Positions 34,180 to 42,024 of a stretch of DNA of 64,000 nucleotides are shown here, one piece after another. Source of the stretch: Brevibacterium sp. S22 (GTDB taxonomy: Bacteria; Actinomycetota; Actinomycetes; Actinomycetales; Brevibacteriaceae); the NCBI RefSeq assembly GCF_004745485.1, contig NZ_RHFG01000001.1, positions 372,001 through 436,000 on the forward strand, given 5' to 3'. Both the position numbers and the translations under genes were made by a program. Each line of letters begins with the position of its first letter. The first letter of the stretch is position 1. Below the pieces are notes generated by a model. The model was not told the DNA's origin. It searched no databases and saw only the letters and a program-made list of their open reading frames with translations.

Positions 34180-35718
34180 TCATGCGTCCTTCGGGACTTG
34201 ACCGGCCAGGGAATCGTTCTGACCGGTGAGCATGGAAGCGGGGATCGCGCCGATCTTGTCGGTCTCCTTCATCGCCTCGAGCACATGGGCAGGCACCGGG
34301 TGCGAGCGCTGGGTGGCCAGGGAGACGAGGATCAGGGCCACGGTCGAGAACACGATGCCCACGCCCATGGGATCGACTCCGGTGACATCGACGAGTCCGG
34401 TCAGCTCCCACACGACCGAGGACACGGTGCCGGCGATCATCGAGGCGATCGCGCCGGGCACATTCGCCTTCTTCCACCAGGCTGCGGCGATGTAGACGGG
34501 GACGAACGCGGCACCGAGCACGGTTGTGGAGAAGATGACGACCTCGGCGACGGCGGGCGGGTCGTTGACCGCGACGAAGTAGCCGATGATCGCCAGCACG
34601 AGCACCGTGAACCGAGAGACCCACACGGACTGCTTGTCGGACATGTCCCTCTTGAAGAAGCGTTGGAACAGATCCTGGCTGGCGATCGTACCGGACTGCA
34701 GCAGCAGAGCGTCGGCGGTGGACATGATCGCGGCCATGATTCCGGCCATGACGATGCCTACGGCGAAGTCCGGCAGCACCGTGTCGGCGACCTGGAAGAC
34801 CGCGAGTTCGGGATTGTCCAGGGTCGGCAGCAGAATGAGCGCCATGATTCCGACGATGTACGGCGCGGGGATGAACAGCAGATTGAAGCCGGTGGCGTAG
34901 AGGCTGGCGCGCCTGGCCACCGAGGGACGCTTCATCGCCATATGGCTGACGTTGACATGCGGCCACCCCATATAGCCGATGGAGAACACGAGCACTGCGC
35001 CGACGATGACTCCCCATTGAACGGATTCGATGCCGTCCGGACCCCACATCGTCAGCAGGTTCGGATTGATCTGCCCGACCGCCTCATTGCCGGCCGTCCA
35101 TCCGCCCACGGCCTGCAGACAGCCGATGAGGATCCACACCATGCCGATGAGCATGATGATCGCCTGCACGAAGTCCGTATAGGCTACGGCGAGATATCCG
35201 CCGAGGAAGGTGTAGAAGACGATGACGCCGACGGCGACGAGCAGCGCCCAGGCGTAGGGGATGCCGGTGACCATCTCGAGTCCGCGTCCGCCGGCGATGA
35301 ACTGACTCATCACGTAGAAGAAGATACAGAACAGGGCGACCGGTGCGGCGATCGCGCGGATCCACTTCGACGGGTATCGGTGTTCGAGGTATTCGATCGA
35401 GGTCAGGGAGCCGAGGATCTGGGAGAGTTTGCGCATCCGCCGACCGAGGATGGACAGATTGAGCACACCGCCGCCGATGTCGCCCATCGCGTACCAGAGT
35501 GAGAAGTAGCCTTTCGTATAGGCCAGCGATCCCGCACCGAGGAACATATACCCGGACATCGACGACGACTGCAGGCGCAGGGCGGTGACCGCGGCGCCCA
35601 GGCTGCGCCCGCCCAACAGGTAGCCTTCGCTGCCCTTCGACCCGATCTTGAGCGTCCACAAGCCGATCCCGGCCATGGCGACGAAGTAGATGACGAGGAA
35701 CCAGGTTTCGATGTTCAT
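34180..35718 (-). CDS. Sodium:solute symporter (SSS family, PanF/PutP-like)
   Basis: A 512-residue protein with about 13 membrane helices. The SSS core is seen in EGYLLGGRSLGAAVTALRLQSSSMSGYMFLG, SIEYLEHRYPSK, FYTFLGGYLAVAYTDFVQA and MAAIMSTADALLLQSGT with the conserved sodium-site serines. It resembles pantothenate, proline or monocarboxylate symporters; the substrate is not decidable. The start overlaps the preceding small membrane protein by 4 bp, as in panF-yhdT-like pairs, and the stop is one base from the unknown 194-residue gene. Confidence 0.85.
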   Translation of the reverse strand: MNIETWFLVIYFVAMAGIGLWTLKIGSKGSEGYLLGGRSLGAAVTALRLQSSSMSGYMFLGAGSLAYTKGYFSLWYAMGDIGGGVLNLSILGRRMRKLSQILGSLTSIEYLEHRYPSKWIRAIAAPVALFCIFFYVMSQFIAGGRGLEMVTGIPYAWALLVAVGVIVFYTFLGGYLAVAYTDFVQAIIMLIGMVWILIGCLQAVGGWTAGNEAVGQINPNLLTMWGPDGIESVQWGVIVGAVLVFSIGYMGWPHVNVSHMAMKRPSVARRASLYATGFNLLFIPAPYIVGIMALILLPTLDNPELAVFQVADTVLPDFAVGIVMAGIMAAIMSTADALLLQSGTIASQDLFQRFFKRDMSDKQSVWVSRFTVLVLAIIGYFVAVNDPPAVAEVVIFSTTVLGAAFVPVYIAAAWWKKANVPGAIASMIAGTVSSVVWELTGLVDVTGVDPMGVGIVFSTVALILVSLATQRSHPVPAHVLEAMKETDKIGAIPASMLTGQNDSLAGQVPKDA

Positions 35719-35921
35719 GCCGCTCCTCCGTTCCCCTTCACCGAGGCGGCCCCGCCGCCTCGTCCGTCAGCGTCGTTCGCCAGGGCTTGGTCCTCAGCCA
35801 CGTCCTCGGCTTTCCATCCGCGGGAGAGGAAGACGAAGACGAGGGTGTAGATCACCCAGATCGCCGGGATGCCGAAGATGATGACGACCGTCGCCGTCGG
35901 GAGACCGAACACGTTGACCAC
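35715..35921 (-). CDS. Small membrane protein, symporter accessory type
   Basis: A 68-residue protein with one strong helix (TVVIIFGIPAIWVIYTLVFVFL) followed by a polar tail rich in Asp, Gly and Ala. Short single-helix proteins of this type often precede SSS symporters and may be small subunits. Its stop overlaps the symporter ATG, so the pair is translationally coupled. The start is taken as GTG 35921, with a weak upstream signal (AACGAG). Confidence 0.65.
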   Translation of the reverse strand: MVNVFGLPTATVVIIFGIPAIWVIYTLVFVFLSRGWKAEDVAEDQALANDADGRGGGAASVKGNGGAA

Positions 35922-36057
35922 CTCGTTGTGATGTGAGAGAAACAGCTTCTGTGAGTGAGATTACAACTTAACGCGAGAAGTCTGAGACTGCCGTGCCGGG
36001 TTCGCATGGTGGGAAGCGCTGGTCATAGTCGAGTCCGCTGCCACCTGGTGCGCGGCA

Positions 36058-37662
36058 TCATTCGACGGTGAACTGACGTTCGTGGAGTCCCGTCGCGGCA
36101 CTCGGAATAGCGGGCCTGCGCTCCGAGGTCTGCACGTTTCCGTCCAGGTCGATCGCGCGCACGCTGACGGTATGCGTGCCCGTGCTCAGTCCCGTGTGCT
36201 CGCATCGCCACTGCCGCCACGTATCGGCGGTGAGCTCCTCGCTCAGTTCAGCTTCAGCCCAGTCCCCGTTGTCGATGCGCACCTGCACTTTCTCGATGCC
36301 GGTGTGCTGCGCCCATGCCATACCTGCGGTGACGATCCGGTCGCTGCTCTTGGGCGTGACGGTGGCGCCGGGTCGGGGTACGTCGATGCGCGAGGCCGCC
36401 AGCACGGGCCCGTGCGTCGACCAGCCGCGGGTCGTCCAATACGCTTCCTTGTCCGCGAACGTCGTCACCTCGAGGTCGGTCACCCATTTCGTGGCCGAGA
36501 CGTATCCGTAGAGTCCTGGGACGACCAAGCGTGCCGGGTATCCGTGGTCGCGTGGCAGAGCGTGGCCGTTCATGGCCACGGCCAGCAGGGCAGCCCGATC
36601 ATCGGTGAGCACTTCCAGCGGGGTGGAAGCGGTGAATCCGTCATCCGAGCCCGACAGCACCATATCCGCACCGGCGGTCGGCTTTGCCCGCGACAGCAGT
36701 TCACGGATCGGATAGCCCAACCACTTCGCGTTGCCGACGAGGTCGCCGCCCACCTCGTTCGATACGCAGGCCAGGGTCACATAGTGCTCCTGAAGAGGGA
36801 GGTCGAGGAGTTCGGCCATGGTGATCGTGACTTCGTCCTCGACCAGACCGTGCACGCGCAGAGTCCACGTCTCCGCGTCGACCGAGGGTGGGAAGAGTGC
36901 GGTGTCGATGCGGTAGAAGTCGGAGGTCTCCGTGACCAGCGGGGTCAGCCCGGGCACGTCGAGTGCAGCGCCTGCGGGGATCTCCGGCGCCGAGGTGGCC
37001 GGCCGTGGGAGGACGAGTTTCGTCACCGTTCCTGCCGCACTGCGGGCCAGTGTCGCCGCGGACTGCCCGGCCGCGACGGCGGCGATGCCGACCGCGCTCA
37101 GTCCCGTGGCCAGTCCGAAGAAGGCCCTCCTGCCTGGCCCGGTGGGAGTGCTGCTCTGTCTGCGCGGGCCCTGGTCCGAAGAATCGTCAGCGGAGATGTC
37201 TGCAGACGGGGTGCCCGAACGAGCCGGGGCGTCGGCGAAGCGGAGGAGAACGGCGAAGACCACGGTACCTGCGGCGATACCGCCGAGACTCGGCACAGTC
37301 GCCAGGAGTTCGGCACCGGAGCTGAATCCGACGACGGCCGGCAGCAATCCGAAGCCGATGAGCAGGACGAGGGCGAGGCCGCGGCGGCGGACGCCGATCC
37401 AGCCGATGATCGCTCCGAGACCAGCGCCGCCTGCGACGATGGTGATGACGAGGGCGAGTTTGTCGTGCGTGCCGAAGACCGCGATTGCGGATTTGATGAG
37501 AACGGTGGGCAGCAGCGGGATGAGGGCTTGGCCGATGAGCAGTGCCGGAGCCGACGCCGCTGCCAGTGAGCGGGCGATGAGTTCGGCCGTGCCGAAGTAG
37601 ATGAGGGTGGCGACGATCCCGGCGATCACGGAAGGCCACGTGCGTGGAGTGTTCACCATCAT
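36058..37662 (-). CDS. Membrane-anchored molybdopterin oxidoreductase, sulfite-oxidase type
   Basis: A 534-residue protein in three parts. Residues 1 to about 150 hold four or so membrane helices; a twin-arginine-like GRRAFFGLATGLSAVG follows near 180. The sulfite-oxidase fold then has the Mo-ligand cysteine in VTLACVSNEVGG and RDHGYPARLVVPGLYGY, and ends in an Ig-like dimerisation domain (VRAIDLDGNVQTS). The catalytic domain should face outside. Substrate and electron acceptor are unknown; MsrP-type reduction or sulfite oxidation are options. Two adjacent ATGs (37662, 37659) follow GGGAGG. Confidence 0.82.
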   Translation of the reverse strand: MMVNTPRTWPSVIAGIVATLIYFGTAELIARSLAAASAPALLIGQALIPLLPTVLIKSAIAVFGTHDKLALVITIVAGGAGLGAIIGWIGVRRRGLALVLLIGFGLLPAVVGFSSGAELLATVPSLGGIAAGTVVFAVLLRFADAPARSGTPSADISADDSSDQGPRRQSSTPTGPGRRAFFGLATGLSAVGIAAVAAGQSAATLARSAAGTVTKLVLPRPATSAPEIPAGAALDVPGLTPLVTETSDFYRIDTALFPPSVDAETWTLRVHGLVEDEVTITMAELLDLPLQEHYVTLACVSNEVGGDLVGNAKWLGYPIRELLSRAKPTAGADMVLSGSDDGFTASTPLEVLTDDRAALLAVAMNGHALPRDHGYPARLVVPGLYGYVSATKWVTDLEVTTFADKEAYWTTRGWSTHGPVLAASRIDVPRPGATVTPKSSDRIVTAGMAWAQHTGIEKVQVRIDNGDWAEAELSEELTADTWRQWRCEHTGLSTGTHTVSVRAIDLDGNVQTSERRPAIPSAATGLHERQFTVE

Positions 37663-37693
37663 GCCCTCCCTGTCCCCCTCCCTGTCCTCGCCC

Positions 37694-38020
37694 TCACGCC
37701 AGGCTGCGACGCAGGCGCACGGCCGCCTCGGTGAGGGCGGAGATTCGGTTCTCGCGATCGGGCTCGGTCAGCGTCCGGGCCGAACGCAGGCCGTGTTCGA
37801 GGACCACGACGACCTGATCGGCGAGATTCTGGTCGCCGAGCTCCGGAACCGGTCGGGAGTCGGAGGCGATGGCGGAGAATTCGGTCAGGGCTTCGCGAAT
37901 CGCTGCGCGTCTGGTCGGCGCCGGCGGTGCCGCCTCGTCGAGTTGGGCGGTGGTCAGGGAGATGATCCGGATGCGCAGACGGCGCACCTCCGTCTCGAGC
38001 TCCGCCGCTGCTGTGGTCAT
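37694..38020 (-). CDS. Small conserved hypothetical protein
   Basis: A 108-residue acidic, probably all-helical protein (TTAAAELETEVRRLRIRIISLTT; FSAIASDSRPVPELGDQNLADQVVVVLEHGL). It has no membrane helix or known motif. The start at 38020 is likely since upstream codons belong to the aldehyde dehydrogenase frame region; the ribosome-binding site is weak. It lies 53 bp after the aldehyde dehydrogenase and 31 bp before the molybdoenzyme on the same strand, so it may belong to either transcript. Confidence 0.55.
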   Translation of the reverse strand: MTTAAAELETEVRRLRIRIISLTTAQLDEAAPPAPTRRAAIREALTEFSAIASDSRPVPELGDQNLADQVVVVLEHGLRSARTLTEPDRENRISALTEAAVRLRRSLA

Positions 38021-38073
38021 GGACTCATGATAGTCCTCGTCGATCGGAACAGCGGCGGAACTGAAGACGATGC

Positions 38074-39591
38074 TCAGGTGTCGGCCACCCAGACGGTCAT
38101 GGTCTCCTGATAGGTGTCCAGGGCTTCCGGACCGTTGTCGCGGCCCCAGAATCCGGACTGTCGCAAACCGCCGAACGGGGTGGCTTCGGTGCCTTCGCTG
38201 TAGCCGTTGACGGCGAGGGTGCCCACGCGGATCCGACTCGCCCACCACCGCACTTGGGCGATGTCCTCGCACCACACGCTCGAGGCCAGCCCATAGGGTT
38301 CGCCGTTGATGAGTTCGACGGCGTCTTCGCGGCTGGTGCGTTGCAGCAGCTGGGTGACGGGGCCGAAGATCTCGCCGCGGCCGAGTTCGCTGTCGTCGGG
38401 CACGTTCTCGATGACGGTCGGCGGGTACCAGGTGCCGGTGTCGGGGACTTCTGCGCGTTGGTTGAGGATCCGTGCTCCCTGATCCACGGCTTCGTCGACC
38501 CAGGAGGTGATGCGACCGTGGGCGCGGGCGTTGATCACCGGCCCGATGTCAGTGTCGGCTTCGAACGGGTCGCCGACGGTGAGTGATTCGGTGGCGTTGA
38601 TGAGGGCGGTGCGGAATTCGGCGAACCCATCGTCATCGTCTCCGACGAAGATCACGCGGGACGCGGCGGTGCAGTTCTGGCCGCTGGTGCCGAACGCGGC
38701 CCCGACGATGTCGGCGGCGATGGCGGGGAAGTCCGAAGCGTGTGCGGAGTCGACGATGTAGCCGGCGCGACCGCCGAGTTCGAGGGACACCTTCTTGAGG
38801 TTCGAACGCGCCGAGGATTCGAGGAAGGATCTGCCGACGGGTCCGGATCCTGTGAAGGTGAGCACATCGATGTCGTTGTGCAGTCCCATGGCTGCGCCGA
38901 TTTCCTTGCCGGTGCCCGTGAGGACGTTGAGGATGCCGTCGGGGACTCCGGCTTCGGTGGCGAGCTTCGCGAGGTGGAGGGCGCTGAGCGTCGAGTCCTC
39001 AGAGGTCTTGACGACCATCGCATTGCCGGCGGCCAGGGCCGGGGCGATCTTCCAGCCGAGCATGGCCACGGGATAGTTCCACGGCAGGATGGCCCCGACC
39101 ACTCCGCTGGGCACCTTCGTCACCCATCCCCAACCGTCCGGGTTGTGCAGATACCGCCCGTCGTCGCGGGAGATGAGGTCGGCGCTGAGTCTGAGGTTCG
39201 CAGCGACGTCGGGGACATCTTCGTCGACGCTGCCGAGGGCGACCTTTCCGGCTTCGATGCCATCGAGAAAGGCGATCTCCTCAGCGTCGCCTTCGACGAG
39301 GTCGGCGAGACGGCGCAGGACTCGGGCCCGCAGTTTCGCGTCTTCGGCCCAGTCGGCTTCGTTGAAGGCTGCGCGCGCGGTGGCCACGGTTTCGTCGAGC
39401 TGCTGCTGACTTGCCGCGGAGAGGCTGCCGATGACCGTTGCGTCGCTCGGTGAGATGAGTCCGATCTCGTCTCCGTCGCCGGTGACGGCTCGGCCGCCGA
39501 TCCATTGTCCGAAGTTGCCGTCGATGATGGCTCGGAGTGCGGTTCGTCCGCGGTCGACGAGGGTGTTCTCGGCTGCTGTCGTGGTGCTCAT
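38074..39591 (-). CDS. NAD(P)-dependent aldehyde dehydrogenase
   Basis: A 505-residue aldehyde dehydrogenase. The oxyanion Asn is in LPWNYPVAM (Asn172), the general base in LELGGRAGYI (Glu271) and the catalytic thiol in SGQNCTAASR (Cys307); FGGLRQSGFWGRDNG closes the fold. The usual ELGGK lysine is Arg here. The ATG at 39591 overlaps the stop of the DapA-family gene, with GAGGAAA upstream. The lyase-plus-dehydrogenase pair is typical of routes where a DapA-like dehydratase yields a semialdehyde such as 2-oxoglutarate semialdehyde, as in sugar-acid or hydroxyproline breakdown. Confidence 0.87.
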   Translation of the reverse strand: MSTTTAAENTLVDRGRTALRAIIDGNFGQWIGGRAVTGDGDEIGLISPSDATVIGSLSAASQQQLDETVATARAAFNEADWAEDAKLRARVLRRLADLVEGDAEEIAFLDGIEAGKVALGSVDEDVPDVAANLRLSADLISRDDGRYLHNPDGWGWVTKVPSGVVGAILPWNYPVAMLGWKIAPALAAGNAMVVKTSEDSTLSALHLAKLATEAGVPDGILNVLTGTGKEIGAAMGLHNDIDVLTFTGSGPVGRSFLESSARSNLKKVSLELGGRAGYIVDSAHASDFPAIAADIVGAAFGTSGQNCTAASRVIFVGDDDDGFAEFRTALINATESLTVGDPFEADTDIGPVINARAHGRITSWVDEAVDQGARILNQRAEVPDTGTWYPPTVIENVPDDSELGRGEIFGPVTQLLQRTSREDAVELINGEPYGLASSVWCEDIAQVRWWASRIRVGTLAVNGYSEGTEATPFGGLRQSGFWGRDNGPEALDTYQETMTVWVADT

Positions 39592-40484
39592 GCTGTGTGT
39601 TTCCTCTCCAGTTCGGCGATTGCGTCGAGCAGCGTCGCCAGTGCTTCGGGGGCGGCAGTCGGCAGGGGTGGACGCACCGGTCCCTGTTCGCGGCCGGTTT
39701 GACCGAGTGCCTGTTTGATGAGTGAGATGAATGCGGAGTCGTCCTCGATGAGTCCGAGGGCTGGCCCCAGACTCCTCCACAGGTCGACGGCACCGGCCCA
39801 ATCACCGCGGTCGGCCAGCTCCCACAGTCTCCGGCAGTGACCGGGCAGCAGCCACGCGGAGGCGGCGACCCATCCGCTGGCCCCCTGGACGAATCCTTCG
39901 AGAGCGATCCCGTCGGCACCGACGAAGATCTCGGTGTCTTCGCCGAGGCGGCTGCGCAGCTCCCGGACGCGGGTGGCCGCACCAGAGGTCTCTTTGACAC
40001 TCCAGAGACGGCCGGTGTCCTGGAGGGAGGCGAGGTGGTCCGGGAGCAGGTCGGCGCCCGTGGAATGGGGATTGTTGTAGACCATGACCGGCAGCTCGGA
40101 CGCGGTGAGGACCGGATGCAGGGCGGCGATGACAGCTTCGGGTTCGAGCCCGCCGTAGAAGGGCGGGGTGACCATGACGGCGTCGGCGCCCCAGTCGGCG
40201 GTCTTCGAGATCTGGGCCGACATCTCTGACGGTGTGTAGGCCATGCACCCGATGACCACGTGCGCGCGGCCGTCGACGGCGGAGACGATGGTCTTGATCT
40301 GCGCTTCCCGTTCTGCAGTGCGCAGCGCCAGCGCCTCTCCCGTGGCGCCGAGTCCCAGGAGACCGGTGACCCCTGAGGCGAGCACCTCGTCGATGCGACT
40401 GCTCAGGGCGTCGAGGTTCTGGTCTCCGTCCTCGGTATAGGGAGTCGTCGGAACGGCGAACACACCGCGCATCGGATTCGTCAT
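39588..40484 (-). CDS. DapA-superfamily lyase/dehydratase (DHDPS-like)
   Basis: A 298-residue class I aldolase-fold enzyme. The Schiff-base Lys164 is in LWSVKETSG, the partner Tyr136 is in VMVYNNP, and the substrate loop is LGLGATGEALAL. It is not the lysine-biosynthesis enzyme by context: the coupled partner is an aldehyde dehydrogenase, which suggests a catabolic role such as ketodeoxyglucarate dehydratase, hydroxyproline-pathway deaminase or N-acetylneuraminate-lyase-like activity. The choice cannot be made from sequence alone. It is the first gene of a leftward operon. Confidence 0.83.
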   Translation of the reverse strand: MTNPMRGVFAVPTTPYTEDGDQNLDALSSRIDEVLASGVTGLLGLGATGEALALRTAEREAQIKTIVSAVDGRAHVVIGCMAYTPSEMSAQISKTADWGADAVMVTPPFYGGLEPEAVIAALHPVLTASELPVMVYNNPHSTGADLLPDHLASLQDTGRLWSVKETSGAATRVRELRSRLGEDTEIFVGADGIALEGFVQGASGWVAASAWLLPGHCRRLWELADRGDWAGAVDLWRSLGPALGLIEDDSAFISLIKQALGQTGREQGPVRPPLPTAAPEALATLLDAIAELERKHTA

Positions 40485-40695
40485 CGAATCGTCCTCTCTG
40501 ACAATGAGAATTGTGGTCCGCTCATCGACGATGAAGTCGGTCCTCCGACGCTGTTCGTCGGTATCTCAGACGATAGGCAGAAAAGTGATCACAAGCAATG
40601 GGGAGGGCGCAGTCGTCCGGATTTCCGTCGATCAAGTCGCAGCGCGGATGTCGATCTGTGCACCACGTGACATCCGCGCTTCGCCTTGATCCGCA

Positions 40696-40818
40696 GTCGG
40701 TGTCCCTCGCTGAGGTGGTCGGTGACCCTCGCCGAGGCGGTCGGTGACCCTCGCCGAGGCGGTCGATGACCCTCGCCGAGGCGGTCGATGTCCGGGGTAC
40801 GGCCGCCTCGGCGAGGGG
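40696..40818. repeat. 22-bp tandem repeat with a terminal inverted copy
   Basis: Four direct copies of a 22-bp unit start at 40696, 40718, 40740 and 40762, with a truncated fifth at 40784. Each carries CCCTCGCCGAGGCGG (first copy diverged). At 40803-40817 the core appears once in reverse (CCGCCTCGGCGAGGG), so any direct copy can pair with it to form a 15-bp stem. It may act as a terminator cluster or protein-binding array downstream of the leftward BI-1 gene. Confidence 0.8.
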
Positions 40819-40901
40819 ATTCTGCTCGTTTCGCCCCTGCGCGGACGACGAAGGCGCGGTCGGCGAAGGGCGTACACGACCGTGCGCGGATGCCGAAGAC
40901 G

Positions 40902-40940
40902 ACGAAGGGCGGATCCCCTCCGCGGGGATCCGCCCTTCGT
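40902..40940 (-). terminator. 17-bp perfect hairpin after the BI-1 gene
   Basis: Arms 40902-40918 and 40924-40940 are perfectly complementary with the 5-nt loop TCCGC. The hairpin begins 45 bases past the BI-1 family stop in the direction of transcription. No U-tract follows. Confidence 0.7.
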
Positions 40941-40984
40941 TCAGTGCTCTGCCGCAGCGCACAGGCGTGGGGCGAGAGCAGCTC

Positions 40985-41779
40985 TCAGTCTCTGAAGTAG
41001 GAGATGAGGCGCAGGATCTCGATGTAGAGCCAGATGAGGGTGACCATGAGCGAGAATGCGCACATCCAGGAGTACTTCTCCGGAATCTTGTGCTTGACGC
41101 CCTCTTCGATCATCTGGAAGTCCATGATCAGAGTCATCGCGGCGAGCACGGTGGCGACGATGCCGATGATGACACCGAGCGGAATCCCCATGATGGAGAA
41201 ATCGCTGCGGAGGCTGGTGCCGGTGAACATGGCGATGCCGAAGCTGAGCAGCGAGAAGATCGCGTAGCCGCCGATGGCGATCATCATGAACTTCATCATC
41301 TTCGAGCCGTAGCGCACGCCCTTGAACCTGAAGAGGGCGAGCATGACGCCGAAGACGCTGATCGTGGCGAGCACGGCCTGGAGGACGATGCCGGAGTACA
41401 TGGACTCGAAGATCGCGGAGATGCCGCCGAGGAACACACCCTCGAACGCGGCATAGCTGATGATCAGGGCCTTGTTCGGTTCCTTCTTGAAGGCGTTGAC
41501 CAGGCCGAGGACGAGGCCGATGAGCATCGCCGGGAGGGCGAGGATGGGCACGAGCCAACCGACGACGGCGCCGGCGAGGAGGATGGTGAAGAGCACACCG
41601 GTCTTCATCATCACATCGTCGTAGGTCATCGCACGGTCGGCGACCTGCGGTCCGGCGTTGCGGTTCTCCGCGGCCGGCTGGTTGAACAGGTTGTTGAGCT
41701 CCTGATCGGACATGACCGGCTGATTGCGTCCGGCCTGGGCGCCTTGGTTGATCGCCCGGTTCATCATGGGGTTACTCAC
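40985..41779 (-). CDS. Bax inhibitor-1/YccA family membrane protein
   Basis: A 264-residue protein. About 60 polar N-terminal residues (QELNNLFNQPAAENRN) precede seven membrane helices, including GVFLGGISAIFESMYSGIVLQA and the C-terminal FSLMVTLIWLYIEILRLISYFRD with its closing acidic residue. BI-1 family proteins act as pH-sensitive calcium leaks or stress-related membrane modulators. The GTG start at 41779 has AAAGGA at the right distance. Two strong dyads lie upstream (41810-41850). It is a single gene. Confidence 0.85.
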   Translation of the reverse strand: MSNPMMNRAINQGAQAGRNQPVMSDQELNNLFNQPAAENRNAGPQVADRAMTYDDVMMKTGVLFTILLAGAVVGWLVPILALPAMLIGLVLGLVNAFKKEPNKALIISYAAFEGVFLGGISAIFESMYSGIVLQAVLATISVFGVMLALFRFKGVRYGSKMMKFMMIAIGGYAIFSLLSFGIAMFTGTSLRSDFSIMGIPLGVIIGIVATVLAAMTLIMDFQMIEEGVKHKIPEKYSWMCAFSLMVTLIWLYIEILRLISYFRD

Positions 41780-41809
41780 GGTCGAGATCCTTTCGATCTG
41801 AGTAGGATG

Positions 41810-41850
41810 TGCACAGCCTAATCGCTGTGCAAGTGATCTTTCACGATCAC
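41810..41850. promoter_or_regulatory. Two adjacent dyads upstream of the BI-1 gene
   Basis: TGCACAGC-N6-GCTGTGCA (41810-41831, 8-bp perfect arms) is followed by GTGATC-N6-GATCAC (41833-41850, 6-bp perfect arms). Both lie 30-75 bases upstream of the leftward GTG start, in the expected promoter zone, and suggest two regulator sites or one extended site. Confidence 0.55.
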
Positions 41851-41965
41851 AGTCTAACCGGACGGTCTGGACGGGAACTGAGGATTCCAGCCTGCGTCCC
41901 CCGACGTTGCATGATCGTGATCCTGTGGTGGACAACACGCTGCTCCGCACAAGAATTCCCGGCCG

Positions 41966-42008
41966 CCGAGAAGATCTCATGCCGAGTTCCGAGCACAGGT
42001 TTCTCGGC
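41966..42008 (-). terminator. Weak hairpin after abgT
   Basis: GCCGAGAA (41966-41973) and TTCTCGGC (42001-42008) pair perfectly over a 27-nt loop, starting 17 bases past the transporter stop. The long loop makes it a weak terminator candidate. Confidence 0.3.
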
Positions 42009-42024
42009 TTCCTGCACTGTCGGC

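Larger units (their letters stand above)
40485..40984. other. 500-bp intergenic region with repeat array and hairpin
   Basis: 40485-40690 is the less GC-rich promoter side of the leftward DapA-family gene. 40696-40818 is a tandem repeat and 40902-40940 a very long hairpin (both listed separately). Open frames through the repeats have repetitive low-complexity translations and no ribosome-binding site, so I see no gene here. Confidence 0.6.

Noticed and set aside
34063..35502. A 479-codon plus-strand frame rich in Asp, His and Gly
   Set aside because: It mirrors the SSS symporter on the minus strand; the composition is typical of antisense reading of membrane proteins.
40766..41821. A 351-codon plus-strand frame through the repeat array
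   Set aside because: Low-complexity translation, no ribosome-binding site, and antisense to the BI-1 family gene.
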